From positions 620,001 through 684,000 of the forward strand of contig JACCLO010000011.1 in the NCBI GenBank assembly GCA_029448655.1: 64,000 bases of DNA, in the 5' to 3' direction. A program made the position numbers and the translations under genes. Within the stretch, counting starts at the first letter, position 1; each line of letters starts with the position of its first letter. This DNA is from Wolfiporia cocos. Taxonomy: Eukaryota; Basidiomycota; Agaricomycetes; Polyporales; Phaeolaceae. The notes beneath the pieces are model-generated. The model worked only from the letters and a program-made list of their open reading frames with translations, searched no databases and had not been told where the DNA came from. This document shows, in pieces, positions 23,279 to 34,304 of this stretch.

Positions 23279-26200
23279 TTGATTAGTGATTATTTTCCTG
23301 AGGGTCTGGCAGTACCTAATGAGCAACTTCAGGATGCAAGCTTCGACCTACCTTCCTGGTTTAGGCAGCAAGTGGCACGGGTGCGCGGCCACAGCCACTG
23401 CTGCCACATGCTAGGTGGTGCACCCTTGGGCGACGCCCTGGAATGGGGAGTTAGCATGATACTAAACAATGGAATATCAACTCCACTCTCTGAACACACT
23501 CTTGGAGAACCTTGCTTCTCTGCTATGAGATGGGAAGATGTCGTAATTGTTGAAGATCATTATTTGGATTTGGTGGTCGTGCTGCCAACCTTAGGGTTAG
23601 CTAACCCTATGCTGGATCTGGTAAACACCCACACTAAAGCTGTCCGTCATCATTTTTGTGAATCTGGCGACGCGTATGATGGCCTGGAGGGCGCGCTGGA
23701 ATTGCTATTCTATCAGGACAGTGTGGAGCAGGCTGGCAAATTTCTGGAATGAAATTACACTAATCCTACCAGTGAGGCACATGATTCAATTCCGGTGGTT
23801 CAGCGCAACGCAGGTGCTCCGAAGGATTTCAAGCGCCTAATCCCTGAACCTATAGTTGTGGTTGTGCACATCAACGGCCACCCTGCCAGGGCCTTATTGG
23901 ACTCCGGTTCCCTCGCGGACTTCATGTCTGCTAAATTAGCACACCAGTTGGGAATCAGAAGTTTTGAATTGGCTAAGCCACTACCTGTGCACTTAGCAGT
24001 ACAAGGATCACGTGCTAAGATCAACTCAGGTTGCACCACTGAATTGACCTACCAGGGAATCAAGGGGACTCGATATTTTGACATTGTGAATTCATTAAAC
24101 TATGATTTAATACTTGGGACACCTTTCCTGTACCAGCATAAGGTGGTGTTGGGTCTGAACCCCACTACTGTCGAAGTTGGCAGCCCCACAGCTTTGCCCA
24201 TGACAGGCAAGGAGGTATGTGTGCTGGAAGCTTGCACAGTCAAACTACTGGAGGACAAATTAGAGTGAGTATGGGAACATCTCCGTGCATACACTGAGCC
24301 CATTTGCAAGACAGCACATGACGCCCCCCTACTGCCCCTAAGGGAGATTAATCATGAGATACCTTTGAAGGACCCATCAAAGGTCTACGTCTGGTGGCCT
24401 TCATGCTGTCCAGATGCACCCGGGAGGCCTGGGTTGAGCAATGCAACTCTACCTGAAGTTGGGCCGGTGGCATATGACAACTGCCCGCAATACTTGCCCC
24501 ATGCTCTTGTTAGCCAAACCAGGGACTGGGGTTAGAGGTGTCCCTGCACGTCTGCAATGTGTAGTGGATGTTAGGGCTCGCAATGCTAACACTGTCAAGC
24601 TAACCTCACCTCTGCCTGATATGGATGGTATCCTTCGACATGTTGTGTGTGGTCAGTATCGATCATCTTTGGATGGCAAGGGAGCGTATGACCAGATACG
24701 CGTCCGGCCCAATCATGTCAACCGGACTGCAATGACCACTCCTGATGGCAATATGGTTAGTCTCGTTATGCAACAGGGTGACTGCAATGCTGTTGCTACT
24801 TACCAGACTCTAATGAACCACATTCTTGGTCCATTCTTGGGTGTGTTTATGGAGGTCTATTTGGATGATATTATCATCTACTCTGACACCTTGGGACGTG
24901 CATCATGTCGAAACTGTCATTGACGTGTTGCGGTGCGAACAATTGTTTTTAAATAAGGATAAATTACATTTCCTCTGCACCGATCTGAAGGTGTTGGGGT
25001 GCATCATTGATGATACCGGGATCCACATGGATCCTGATAAGGTGGACTCTGTTTTGAATTGGAAGACCCCCACTAACAAGGAACTGTTGTGTGATTTCCT
25101 TGGCTCAGTAGGATATTTGGCTGATGACATCTCCACTATCTGCATACCTATTGGAATCCTTACTGCCCTGACTGCTTCAGATAGCAGTTATAAATGGGAC
25201 TTCACCCATCAACACACGTTCAATGACATTAAGCGTTTGGTCCACGTGCACCACTCACATCATCATGTACCGCTTGATGATTCTGACAGTGCGCCCACTA
25301 TCTGGTTGGTCACAGATGGCTCGCATGGCGGCATCTCCGGCGGCATCTCCCAAGGTGCGGATTTTCGATCGGCCAGGGTGGCCACATTCTTTTCTGCGAA
25401 ACTTTTGTCAGCACAGCAAACCTACCCTGTGCATGAGATTGAAATGCTGGCAGGTGTTGAGTCCATGAGACACCATTGTGAAATTTCCTTGGGATGCCAC
25501 TTCACCTGGCTGACTGATCATAAGGGGCTTATGCACTTTTTAACTCAAAAGAACCTGTCGGGGCGACAGGCTTGGTGGCTTGAGCTTGTTTCCAAATTTG
25601 ACTTTACTGTTGAATATTGTTGAAAACATCCTCATGGATGCATTATCACGTATATATTCGTTTGACTTGCTGTGTACCATGCATGCTCCATCTGAGTATA
25701 TGGTCCACGATGAGGCAGCTACCACACGCCTCGTCTTGTGGCTTGTGCTATCTCGATGCCTGTGTTGGCTGGCCTTGAAGCCAACACTGTTTGTACTCAG
25801 TCTGGGACTCTTGCAGAACACTCTGGGGCCCCCGCAGGTGCATGGGCACCAGGGCCTGACTCTGGAGGGCATGTCATTGTGACCCAAAACACCTCTGGGT
25901 CATCCCTCAATGCCTAAGTCCCTGCTAACTAGCTGTATCCCTAGACTAAGCCGACAAAGGTTCACGACACCTAAGTCGGGGTTGAGGTACGTCCACAGGC
26001 TAGCAAGCGTTCACAAGGGAGAGCGTGCAGGATGGGTGTAAAGTGCCCTAAGGCATGGTACTGAATAAAGGTTCTAAGGTAAGACACCTCAGAGCCCTAG
26101 GTATATATACATCAGAGTAGCGCTGTAATCCCTAGTAGTAACCCTTGCCCTAAAGCGACGTGGCCTGTGCGCATGCGCCTACCAGTCAGGGGTCTGGAAC

Positions 26201-28183
26201 ACTTATGTAACCATCTGATGTACTATCTTATCTACTCTACAGAGACGCGCATTATCTACTGTAAGTAACGTGCCGCTGTAAGACGGTCACGTGCCTTTGT
26301 CGTCGAGAGTCGACCCCAGCGAAAGGTGTTCTTTAATAAAATAAGATAATGTTGCAAAAGTTGTGACACGTTGAGGTGGCAAGGAGTGGTGACATCATGC
26401 ACCCTCACAGGTGCGTTGTGGCACAAGTGGCAGCGCCCAAGCATGGACAGGTGCCTATGCCTGTGGCTGCACGAGAGATGCCATCCCATGATCAGGATGT
26501 GCCTCTGTGATATGCGGTGGCTGAGGAGACGCCCACACCACCGACACGTTGTGGCCACCCTGTACCTGCCCCGTGGAGACAGGACGGCCCGAGACATCAC
26601 AGGAATTTGCAAAATGAATTCGTCGTGTTGTATTGCATGGGCCCAAGGCTCCCATGCAGGAGGGTGAGTCCCAAGGGAATTTAATGAACGGTTCTAGAGT
26701 TTCCAAATCCAGATTTCTGGATTATCTCACAGCCAATAATGATGGGATTGACTTAGCGACTGCCATATGGGGTCACTACATGGAGGATGAGTTTTTCTCC
26801 AAAGTTGCTGCATCTCCAAAGCAGTTCAAGAAATTTAGAGAGGCTGACGGCCTGCTTTTCATTTGCAAACGGGAACACGGCCTTTTGTGCATCCCAAATA
26901 TTCTCACAGGAGAACACACTGTTCGAGAAATAATAATCACGCATGCACATTCATTACTGGCTCATCTGGGAGCCTACAAAACCCTTGGTCTACTCAGAGA
27001 CCATGTTTGATGGTGATCAATGACCCAGGATGTCCAGAGATATTGCAATACATGCACTACGTGTAAGCATAGTAAACCTGCTAATCAAAAACCTTAAGGA
27101 TTACTCAATCCATTACCAATTCCCAGTCAGCCTTGGGAGGCTATTGGGGTGGATTTTGTTGGCCCATTACCTGAGTCAAAGAATAGGGATGGGACTTTTG
27201 ATTCCATAACTGTTGTTATTGATTTATTAACCAGCATGGTTCATCTGGTGCCTAGTAGGACCAGTTACAATGCTAAGAATATAGCTGAGTTAATATTCTC
27301 AGAGGTCTACAAGCACCATGAACTTCCTAAAGCCATAGTCAGTGACAGGGATGTGTTATTTACTAGCCTACCCTGGGGGCACTTACACAAGCTGATGGGC
27401 GTTGAATTAAAAATGTCCAGTGCATACCACCCGGAAATGGACAGCTCCACAGAACGAGCAAACTGGACGGTGACACAAATGCTGCATCAATGCATTAGCC
27501 CAAATCAAAAAGATTTGGTATCCTGATTACTGGCTATTGAATTCGCCATTAATTTGGCTCAATCGGGAAGCACTGGTTATGCCCCTTTCTTCTTGAATAC
27601 AGGCCGTATGCCCAGGACCATGGTATGGAATAACCCTACTCTGGATGAATATCCTGGAGTACGAGCCTACACCCAGCGCGTAAAATACACTCTAATTTCA
27701 GGTCATGATAGCATTATCGCTGCAAGGATAAAACAAACACGCGACGCCAACCGACAGTGTTGGCCTGCCCCATTCTCCAATGATTACTTAGTCTATTTGT
27801 CAACTAAAAACATTTCTTTACTGTGTGGCTTGGCACGGAAGCTGATCCCTAAGTATACTGGCCTGTACAAAATTATACATGACTTTGGTAACAATTCTTA
27901 CAAGCTAGATCTACCGAACTCCCTCAGGAGGAGAGGAGTGCATGATGTATTCCACACATCCCTACTTAGGATGCATGAGCCTAACGACAATCAGTTATTT
28001 CCTGGCAGACTTGCTAACCAAATATCTGAGCTCGAAGACCAGGATAACGAATGGGCAATCGATAGATTCATCTCACACGTCGGATCCGTCTCGGATGCTG
28101 TTTCTGAGGTGGTATGGAAGAGCAGCGATCGTACCTGGGTTCCCTATTCCTCAATCAGTCACTTGGACATCAGCAAAGTGTGA
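23279..28183 (+). pseudogene. Ty3 pol region, broken
   Basis: Domains in order: a connecting region (23279-23752); aspartic protease with L-L-D-S-G-S-L-A-D-F (about 23893-23922); reverse transcriptase with the catalytic Y-L-D-D-I-I-I-Y-S at about 24858-24884; and RNase H with T-D-G-S (about 25315) and T-D-H-K (about 25515). The integrase follows with its H-H and C-x2-C zinc region (about 26930-27067), then the catalytic core from D-F-V-G-P-L-P (27152) onward. A C-terminal tail, R-G-V-H-D-V-F-H-T-S-L-L near 27934-27969, ends at TGA 28181-28183. Breaks: stops at 24266-24268 and 25621-25623, a frame change near 24900, a TGA inside the integrase near 27008, a stop near 27524 and the LTR at 25880. 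Confidence 0.85.
25880..26368 (+). repeat. Solo LTR (TGACCC...GTGACA family), copy 3
   Basis: It runs from TGACCC to GTGACA. Flanks are CATTG (25875-25879) and CGTTG (26369-26373), a 5-bp duplication with one change. The middle resembles copies 1 and 2 (ATAAAGGTTCTAAGG, TATATATACAT, CCCTTGCCCTAAAG). It sits between the RNase H and integrase parts of the Ty3 pol and looks older than copies 1 and 2. Confidence 0.8.
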
Positions 28184-28450
28184 GACCGTAGATCTACTCG
28201 TATCTACGTAGATATACCTAGCAGGTCCTGTAACTGTAGCCGGACCGGTATACTCATGTATAACCCCCTTATAGTAGCAGGTCCTCGCAATAGCAAGCGC
28301 CCAGGGGATGGATTCCTGCAAGGACCTCACCTGAGGCCCATGCTATTGCAAGGACCTCGCCTGAGGGCCCATGCTATTGCGAGGACCTCACCTGAGGGCC
28401 TTCGCTATTGCAAGGACCACACAATAGCGGTCGCCAGGCCTAGGAGCGCC
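28179..28450 (+). repeat. LTR fragment with 29-bp internal repeats
   Basis: Starting with TGTGAGAC overlapping the pol stop, this block contains about three tandem copies of a ~29-bp unit (GCTATTGCAAGGACCTCACC type, 28310-28420). An inverted relative lies at 42515-42790. This is probably the 3' LTR of the Ty3 element or part of it; no end or target duplication could be fixed. Confidence 0.55.
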
Positions 28451-29661
28451 TGAGGCAAGTATTGTACTATATCATGTTCATTCAATGTAGTGCCAATGAA
28501 ACTTGAATATATTCGGAGTATGTATGAGTACAACAATGTCCGTAGTAAAAGTAAGTGACAGAAGGGGTCACAAAAGATCTACCAGAGAGCATCAGTCAGT
28601 AGCCTCGAGCATCAACGTCAACATGCACCGCTCACACCACAAATCGGCACAGATAGTGGAAGGATTTGTGCGCGCTGGTGCATTGTGTGAGCAACAGCAT
28701 ACGCATGGGTGTGGGGATAGACACTTACGTGTATGTCAGTCAGCGCACGTCTTGATGAGGCAGTTTGCTGAGGTGGTCACATGGCGGTGATCTCCACATT
28801 GGTGCAGGCCGAGGTTCAACATACTCAGTGGGAAAAGCAAGCAGAAAACGTACCTCGTCATGAGAACCCACAGATGTAAACGATTTGAGGTCGCCAAATG
28901 ATGCCAGCACGTTCTGGAGTGACTGGTACATTAAGTACCTGTATGTTAGGGATGATATGGGTCAGTATATGCGTGTCACCGGAGCAAAAATGAGCCTACC
29001 AGTGAGAGAGGAACAACTTACTGGTAAGTACCAGCTGGACTCCATCCACCGCTCTGGCTCCCTCGCTGCTGATCTCTTTGCCGCGAAGACTTGATCGGCT
29101 GCAGTTGAGCTTGGGGTCACCTCGCTAAGACTCAGAGGACAATGTCACACAGAAAATGCGAGGAGAGAGATGGATTGCGCACCTCGCGTGGCTGCTGTTA
29201 TATGTTACAAATGACACAGTTTCGAGAGCCGACCGAAATATGACAGAAGAAAAAGTAATGATACGCCATTGAGAGAAGCAAGTGATCATGTAACTCGATA
29301 AGGAAAAATGACTACCATAACAGTCCTGTGACTATGAGTCCATGTGAAGTAGTGGAGAAAAACGGATGGGAGCCGCGTCGTCGGCACAGACACGTCCGGC
29401 ATACCGTCAGGATTGGCATACAAAATGCGTGATGGCTCGGATTCCGTCAACAATGTCAAGACCGCATCCTATTTACGTGCGCATCTCGCCGCCCTCCAGC
29501 GTGGGAATGTCAGTCTGAAATGTCACGGATCCTACTTCACGTTCACGTACCACTCCCTCGGGACATGTCTCACGTGCTGGTAGAGTTGGTGTGGAGGTTT
29601 TAGTACAGTAAGGAAAATAAACGAAAATACCAAAAACAAAATATAAGCACAGGACGACGAC
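28451..29661. other. No gene recognised
   Basis: Short frames only (none above about 95 codons), without recognisable motifs. It lies between LTR remains and a minisatellite. Confidence 0.5.
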
Positions 29662-29945
29662 CTGTACGCTCGTTAGTCCTGCAATGAATATGTCCATCCT
29701 CTTTAATCCTGAAAAATAATATTTCGGTCCTCATTGATCCTGCAAATAACATTTCGGTCCTCATTGATTCTGCAAATAACATGCCGGTCCTCATTGATCC
29801 TGCAAATAGTATTTCGGTCCTTGTTGATCCTACAAAATATATTTTGGTCCTCATTGATCCTGCAAGTATCCTGTGTGTAGTATCTGCTCGTATCTATGTA
29901 TATCTACCGAGCTGCTATTTACAATAGTTAGCGGACTAGATATGA
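29662..29945. repeat. 30-bp minisatellite plus flank, inverted relative at 40.2-41.2 kb
   Basis: About six or seven units of roughly TCCTCATTGATCCTGCAAAT plus ten more bases, followed by a 65-bp flank ending AGCGGACTAGATATGA. The same unit and the same flank occur in inverse orientation at 40205-41170, so the two loci form a large inverted repeat about 10 kb apart. Confidence 0.85.
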
Positions 29946-30903
29946 GAGCTCGCATTTTGCCGATGGACGTGATCCGCACTTACCTCGACCTCGTGGGTGC
30001 TGACAATATCTCACAACTAGGGGCCGGGTCTGGCACACCTCTGGACGACCCACAATTATATATAGGCAGCTTATATGTTTTTGGAGAAGGAGGAGAAAAG
30101 GATATAAGGGAGGGGAGGCGAAGGTTCAAGACAGGGCACTTCGAGAAGTGACAATGATCCTGGATCAGGCCAGCACTCCGAGACTCTGATCCCAGCCCCG
30201 AGTATCACAAGACGAACCGGCCCTCTAAGCTGCTCTCTAAACCCCTAGGCTTTGGCCTTGATTCGGCGAAGTCGAAGGGGACTCTTGCATGGTGATTACC
30301 AGAGGCTTCCAGTCTAGGTAGACGAGGTATGAGGAGGCACTCAGAAGGTGGTCGAGTTGGGGGCATAAGCCCCAAAGATGAGAATCTACATTCTGAGGGC
30401 TAAGAGCCTCAGGTGTGATCATGATATACATCAGGGGCTCTGGTACTACTCTAGATATGCTTGCCCTAATGTATTGGTCCATGCGCAGCCCTACAGGCGT
30501 AGCTAAGACCGTCATTATGTTATATAAGTGGCCAGCCAGTAATGGCGGCCACCAATGAGTCATTGACCCAACGTCTAAGACATGGGGTCGTGATCATATG
30601 GTCAGGTGCTGCCTATACGGTCACCTGCCTACACATTGTAGTCACGTGCTACCTATCTGCATGCTACCTAAGACCAGCGCGACCAGTAATGGCATGCCGG
30701 CTGGACTGGGTCCTCGGCTAGGTTTAAGGGGGCCCTGCCAGGCCGCATTCTGGGGGGTTAGCTGTGCAGTAAACCCTAGAATAAATGGGCAATGTCAGCC
30801 CTTAGGCTTTCTTGTGACACTGAGCAGGTGCTCCGTTGACTCGCGACTTCTCTGATCGATTTCTATGCTGACTCCTCGTTGACTGGACCCGCTGATCCTC
30901 ATC
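29946..30903. other. LTR-like debris
   Basis: Contains LTR-style sequence (CATGATATACATCAGGGGCTC, GCTTGCCCTAATG, TATATAAGTGG near 30521) resembling the other solo LTRs, but I could not fix ends or target duplications. No gene is seen. Confidence 0.4.
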
Positions 30904-31971
30904 ATGGAGATCCAGCATTCGAAGCTCACTGTTCTCATCAATCGTGATGTCATCCTTGAAGACTTTGCACAGGTACAACACTACTTCACGATGTCTCAGC
31001 TTCGTCGGTACCTACTCTTCGATCAAATGCTCCGTGCTGGACCAATCGACCTCGACAAATTCACACTACCCAGTGGATATGAGACCTTCTGGATGCTCTG
31101 GGCCGAGGATCTGCAGGGGTTCTATGACCCTCCAGCAAAACCTCGGGATGAGGAGCGGAACTGTCACAGATTATTAGGGGCTTGGGAACCCCAGTGGCAT
31201 AATATACCATAAGGCATGACCGCGCAAGGTATAAGCCAAAATACCTAAGGGCAAGCGCCCAGCGTGGGAATATGAACTACATATATAGTGTGTCCCGCCT
31301 ATAACAGCAGAGCTGTTATAGCGGCCCTTTTGGCTAAAGGGTGTTAGATGCGAGTCTCTGTGAGCTACCGGTCTGGGACTGCCGGTTGGTCTTGTGACAG
31401 GAACAGTCTCACTCGCGAATGAATCACCATGGCTACCAACCTCGCCTGGTATGCAGCGAAGGAACTGGAGTTACAACAGGCTGCCAAGGCATGCAACTAT
31501 GCTCTGTGTGAGGAACACTGTTGTGAGAGGAAGCTGGCTCACTCTCACACCGACTCGGATGACCTGAGTTTACGCATCCTTCAGGTTGCCCGACATACCC
31601 AGGCTGTGGCCACCACTCTGCTCATCACTGCTGGGATGGCCCCCGTGGTCACTACTCCAGTACACCTTCTGGACCCGCACGAGGAGTTACCCAAAGCAAT
31701 ATCCACTGCTTCCACTGCAGTGGCACCGGCGTCTACCGCTTGCCCGACTCACCTGCTTGACGTCCAGTTCACCAAAAAGCGTTCCGCCAAGGGCAAGGCC
31801 CCTGTGGATGCCCCCATGCTGTCACACGCCAATTTCAAGCCTTTAGGCACAGTACCTTTTCCGATCATCAAGAGCACCCCTGAGGCTGGAAACCCGATGC
31901 CTCAGCTAGAACCAAGCCCTATACATGAACCATCCCAGGCACTAGCTAACAGCATCACCAGCCATGCTTAA
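30904..31971 (+). pseudogene. Transposon-associated ORF of unknown function, split by a solo LTR
   Basis: The ATG at 30904 opens a frame of 86 codons up to the LTR target site. The same frame resumes at 31405 after the LTR and meets a TGA at about 31417. It is open again from the ATG at 31429 to 31971 (180 codons). The first part has a short segment R-R-Y-L-L-F-D-Q-M-L-R-A-G-P-I-D; the second is Ala/Thr/Pro-rich with an N-terminal region likely to be helical. It reminds me of gag-like ORFs carried by basidiomycete LTR elements, but I cannot name the family. The LTR plus one duplication copy is 243 bases, a multiple of three, so the insertion kept the downstream frame. Confidence 0.55.
31162..31399 (+). 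repeat. Short solo LTR with 5-bp target duplication
   Basis: It starts TGTCACAG and ends TTGTGACA, and GGAAC lies on both sides (31157-31161 and 31400-31404). A TATA-like ACATATATAG is present near 31280. At 238 bp it is the smallest LTR in the window. Confidence 0.88.
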
Positions 31972-32925
31972 GAACCCTAATCCCAGACCACACGTTCAGT
32001 CCAGTACATAGCCAATAAGAGTCACGTGGCCTCGACGAAGTATGATGAGACCAGTAGCACCTAACCCAACCAAGCCCCTGCTACCTGGGTCATACCTCAT
32101 ACATGTACCACTTCATCTGAACGTACCACGACCACCAGACTCATGGCTAGGACCATGTCCACCCAACCAACCAAACCCTACACCTCCCATCTCCACAAAC
32201 TACAGTCATTACCAGCTACACGATCATTACCAATCACGGACTACATGCCATTACTGGCAAGGACTATGTACAATACAGACCATGGCCCATGGAAGGCCTT
32301 AAACTCCAGCTGCCCTAGTCTACGAGGAACACTGACCTTGGGCAGCCCCTGTATGGCTGAGAACCCTAGCAGTCACAGGACCCGACGTCACCGATTGCAG
32401 CCGATCACGCTCGATCACCCTACATCATGCATGGCCCATACTGGCCAGTCCATGCTCCCAGCTAACGCCACTTCTCAGTACCGATCCCTTGGGAACCTGA
32501 ACCGCAGACACCCCAATCATGGATATAGAACCCCACCATTACCGGTGAACCCCCAATCGACGAGAACCACCAATCTGGGCCTGATCCGCTATGTCGCCAT
32601 GGACTCACATTGCATACGCTCCCATGCTCCGATACCATACCGGCCCCGTAGCTAGACCAATCATATACCGGTGTCGATGGCCTTACAGCCCACACCCCCT
32701 AACATGTACAAATAGATAGAGTCTATATAACCGGCCAACAGTCTTGAGCGAACCTCAGACTTGTCTTGGCCTCTTCAGCCTTAGATGCCCTGGACCAGGA
32801 AGGCACCTTTGAGCGAGCCCCCTTCCCCCAGGTGTATGTCTTAGGTTGTAGTGTATGTCATGTGCCTAGCGGCTCGAAGGATTCAATGGACACCTCCAGT
32901 AAACGCGCGCGATCCCCGCGTATGT
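31972..32925. other. LTR-like debris
   Basis: The part from about 32700 to 32860 (TCTATATAACCGGCCAACA, GTCTTGGCCT, CCTTAGAT) resembles the solo LTR at 4146-4529. Start and target duplication were not found. Proline-rich frames here have no known motif. Confidence 0.45.
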
Positions 32926-33223
32926 GGCGCGACTGCGTGCCACCCTGGTTATGTAATCTCCTTACTTTCCTTACTTGTGTTATCCGCTACCTTTATGCTG
33001 AGTATTTAGGTCCCCTCGATTGGTACTCATCTTCGTCAGCCTTAAGGTAGCTTAAGGTTACAGGCTCTCGTCACTCGAGAGCCCTAGAAGTTTTGCTCTA
33101 CTCTACAGTATATAAGGAGGCCCGAAATCCTGTACTAGACAAGCGTTACTGCTTATAACCTGTGACTTCCGCGTGACGAACTTTGTGCCGTCACCAGTCA
33201 CTCTCGTGCCTGCGAACGTCACA
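32926..33223 (+). repeat. LTR (TGTGA...TCACA family), copy 2
   Basis: It matches the LTR at 18281-18580 over its whole length, with small indels (an extra GAGAGCCCTAG, a missing AATAACAGCC). It ends AACGTCACA. No duplication was found next to it; flanks are GCGTA and CTGGG. It may be the 3' partner of the 18281 copy with other elements in between, or an independent solo LTR. Confidence 0.72.
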
Positions 33224-34304
33224 CTGGGCCACTCCTAACATTATTCTGCGAAACATATGGCGAAGCAAAACCATATAGATTCTGCATGAGCGAGCATTGA
33301 CTAGTGACTGACCAACAGGCTCATAGAACATAATAAGGGGTTATGCGCCCGAATCCAAGAGCAGCAGCCGATCATATGTAATATGAGAGCGGCCATTTCC
33401 AGACTGCGGAAGCACAGCTTTGAATTAGTCATTGGTGCGTTGATAACTTCTCGGCATATTTGAATTGGTGACGCACAGATTTTCGAAATTCCCGATTAGC
33501 TAAATCCGTAATTACCTTCTCCAAGCGCAAACGCTTTTTACGCATGCACCCGGGAACCAGAATACGAGCGTGAGCAGGTCCGCGTACAGTCACCACACTC
33601 TTGGCTGATCACGTCATGATAGAAGCAATTGGTTCGTTGGCGACCGAAAAGCCAGCCTACAATAGACAGTTTTCGCAACCCCCTTAGCGCCGAAGATTTC
33701 TGGTCGATCGACCGCCCCACACCCGCCGCAGGTTCTCAAGCCGACATGCCGAAAATCAAAGTGGCGCAAAGCACCACGTCGCACCACCGTTATCAACCAC
33801 TATCGGCCCGCTCGCTGCAACAACAGCTTCAGTGAGCGAGAACTGCGTTGCAGAGTGTCTGCTAAGAGTCGAGCGGGAGCATGTGTAGCACATACTTAGA
33901 TCACATTTCGCTGTTTCCGGACCGTGGGTATGCCGTCGGTTCTTGAAAACACCCCACCGCGCTCCACATTACTCCATGCCATCAACAGCTCCACAACCCA
34001 CGGCCGACGGCGGGCTCCACAGGCTTGCGCTAATGCAGACGCGAAAATATGCCAGCTCTGCTACTTTTCTATTCACCGCTTAGCTATCGCAGAATGGCTG
34101 GCATTGGGACTTTACCGGGTGGTGATGCGAAATTTTCGACCACGTTGAAGTCCCATCTCGAAGTAAACGGAACACGCGTGCGGGAGCACGCGAATCGGCT
34201 GCAAGTCAAATGCATGAGGTCGTTCTAGCTCCATGATCTTCTAGATTGATATAACCACGTTAAAAAGCCCACTCGTGCCCAGAGGAGCGTTTGGGCATCG
34301 ACGA
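33224..34304. other. Intergenic upstream of P450-B
   Basis: No gene recognised. It holds the presumed P450-B promoter; an ATATAACC stretch near 34249 is the nearest AT-rich site. Several short frames overlap without motif. Confidence 0.5.

Larger units (their letters stand above)
18834..28183 (+). mobile_element. Decayed Ty3-type LTR retrotransposon (gag-pol)
   Basis: The internal region has gag with a CCHC zinc knuckle, then aspartic protease, reverse transcriptase, RNase H, integrase and a C-terminal domain in the Ty3 order. Three later insertions interrupt it: 21254-21960, 22058-23273 and 25880-26368. Many stops and frameshifts are present, so no product is made. Which LTRs belong to it is uncertain: 18281-18580 lies upstream, but the sequence after pol (28179 on) is of a different LTR type. 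Confidence 0.8.

Noticed and set aside
18281..33223. One complete 15-kb retrotransposon bounded by the two TGTGA...TCACA LTRs
   Set aside because: No matching target duplication was found at the outer flanks, pol is followed by a different LTR type at 28179, and several kilobases of unrelated sequence lie before the second LTR.
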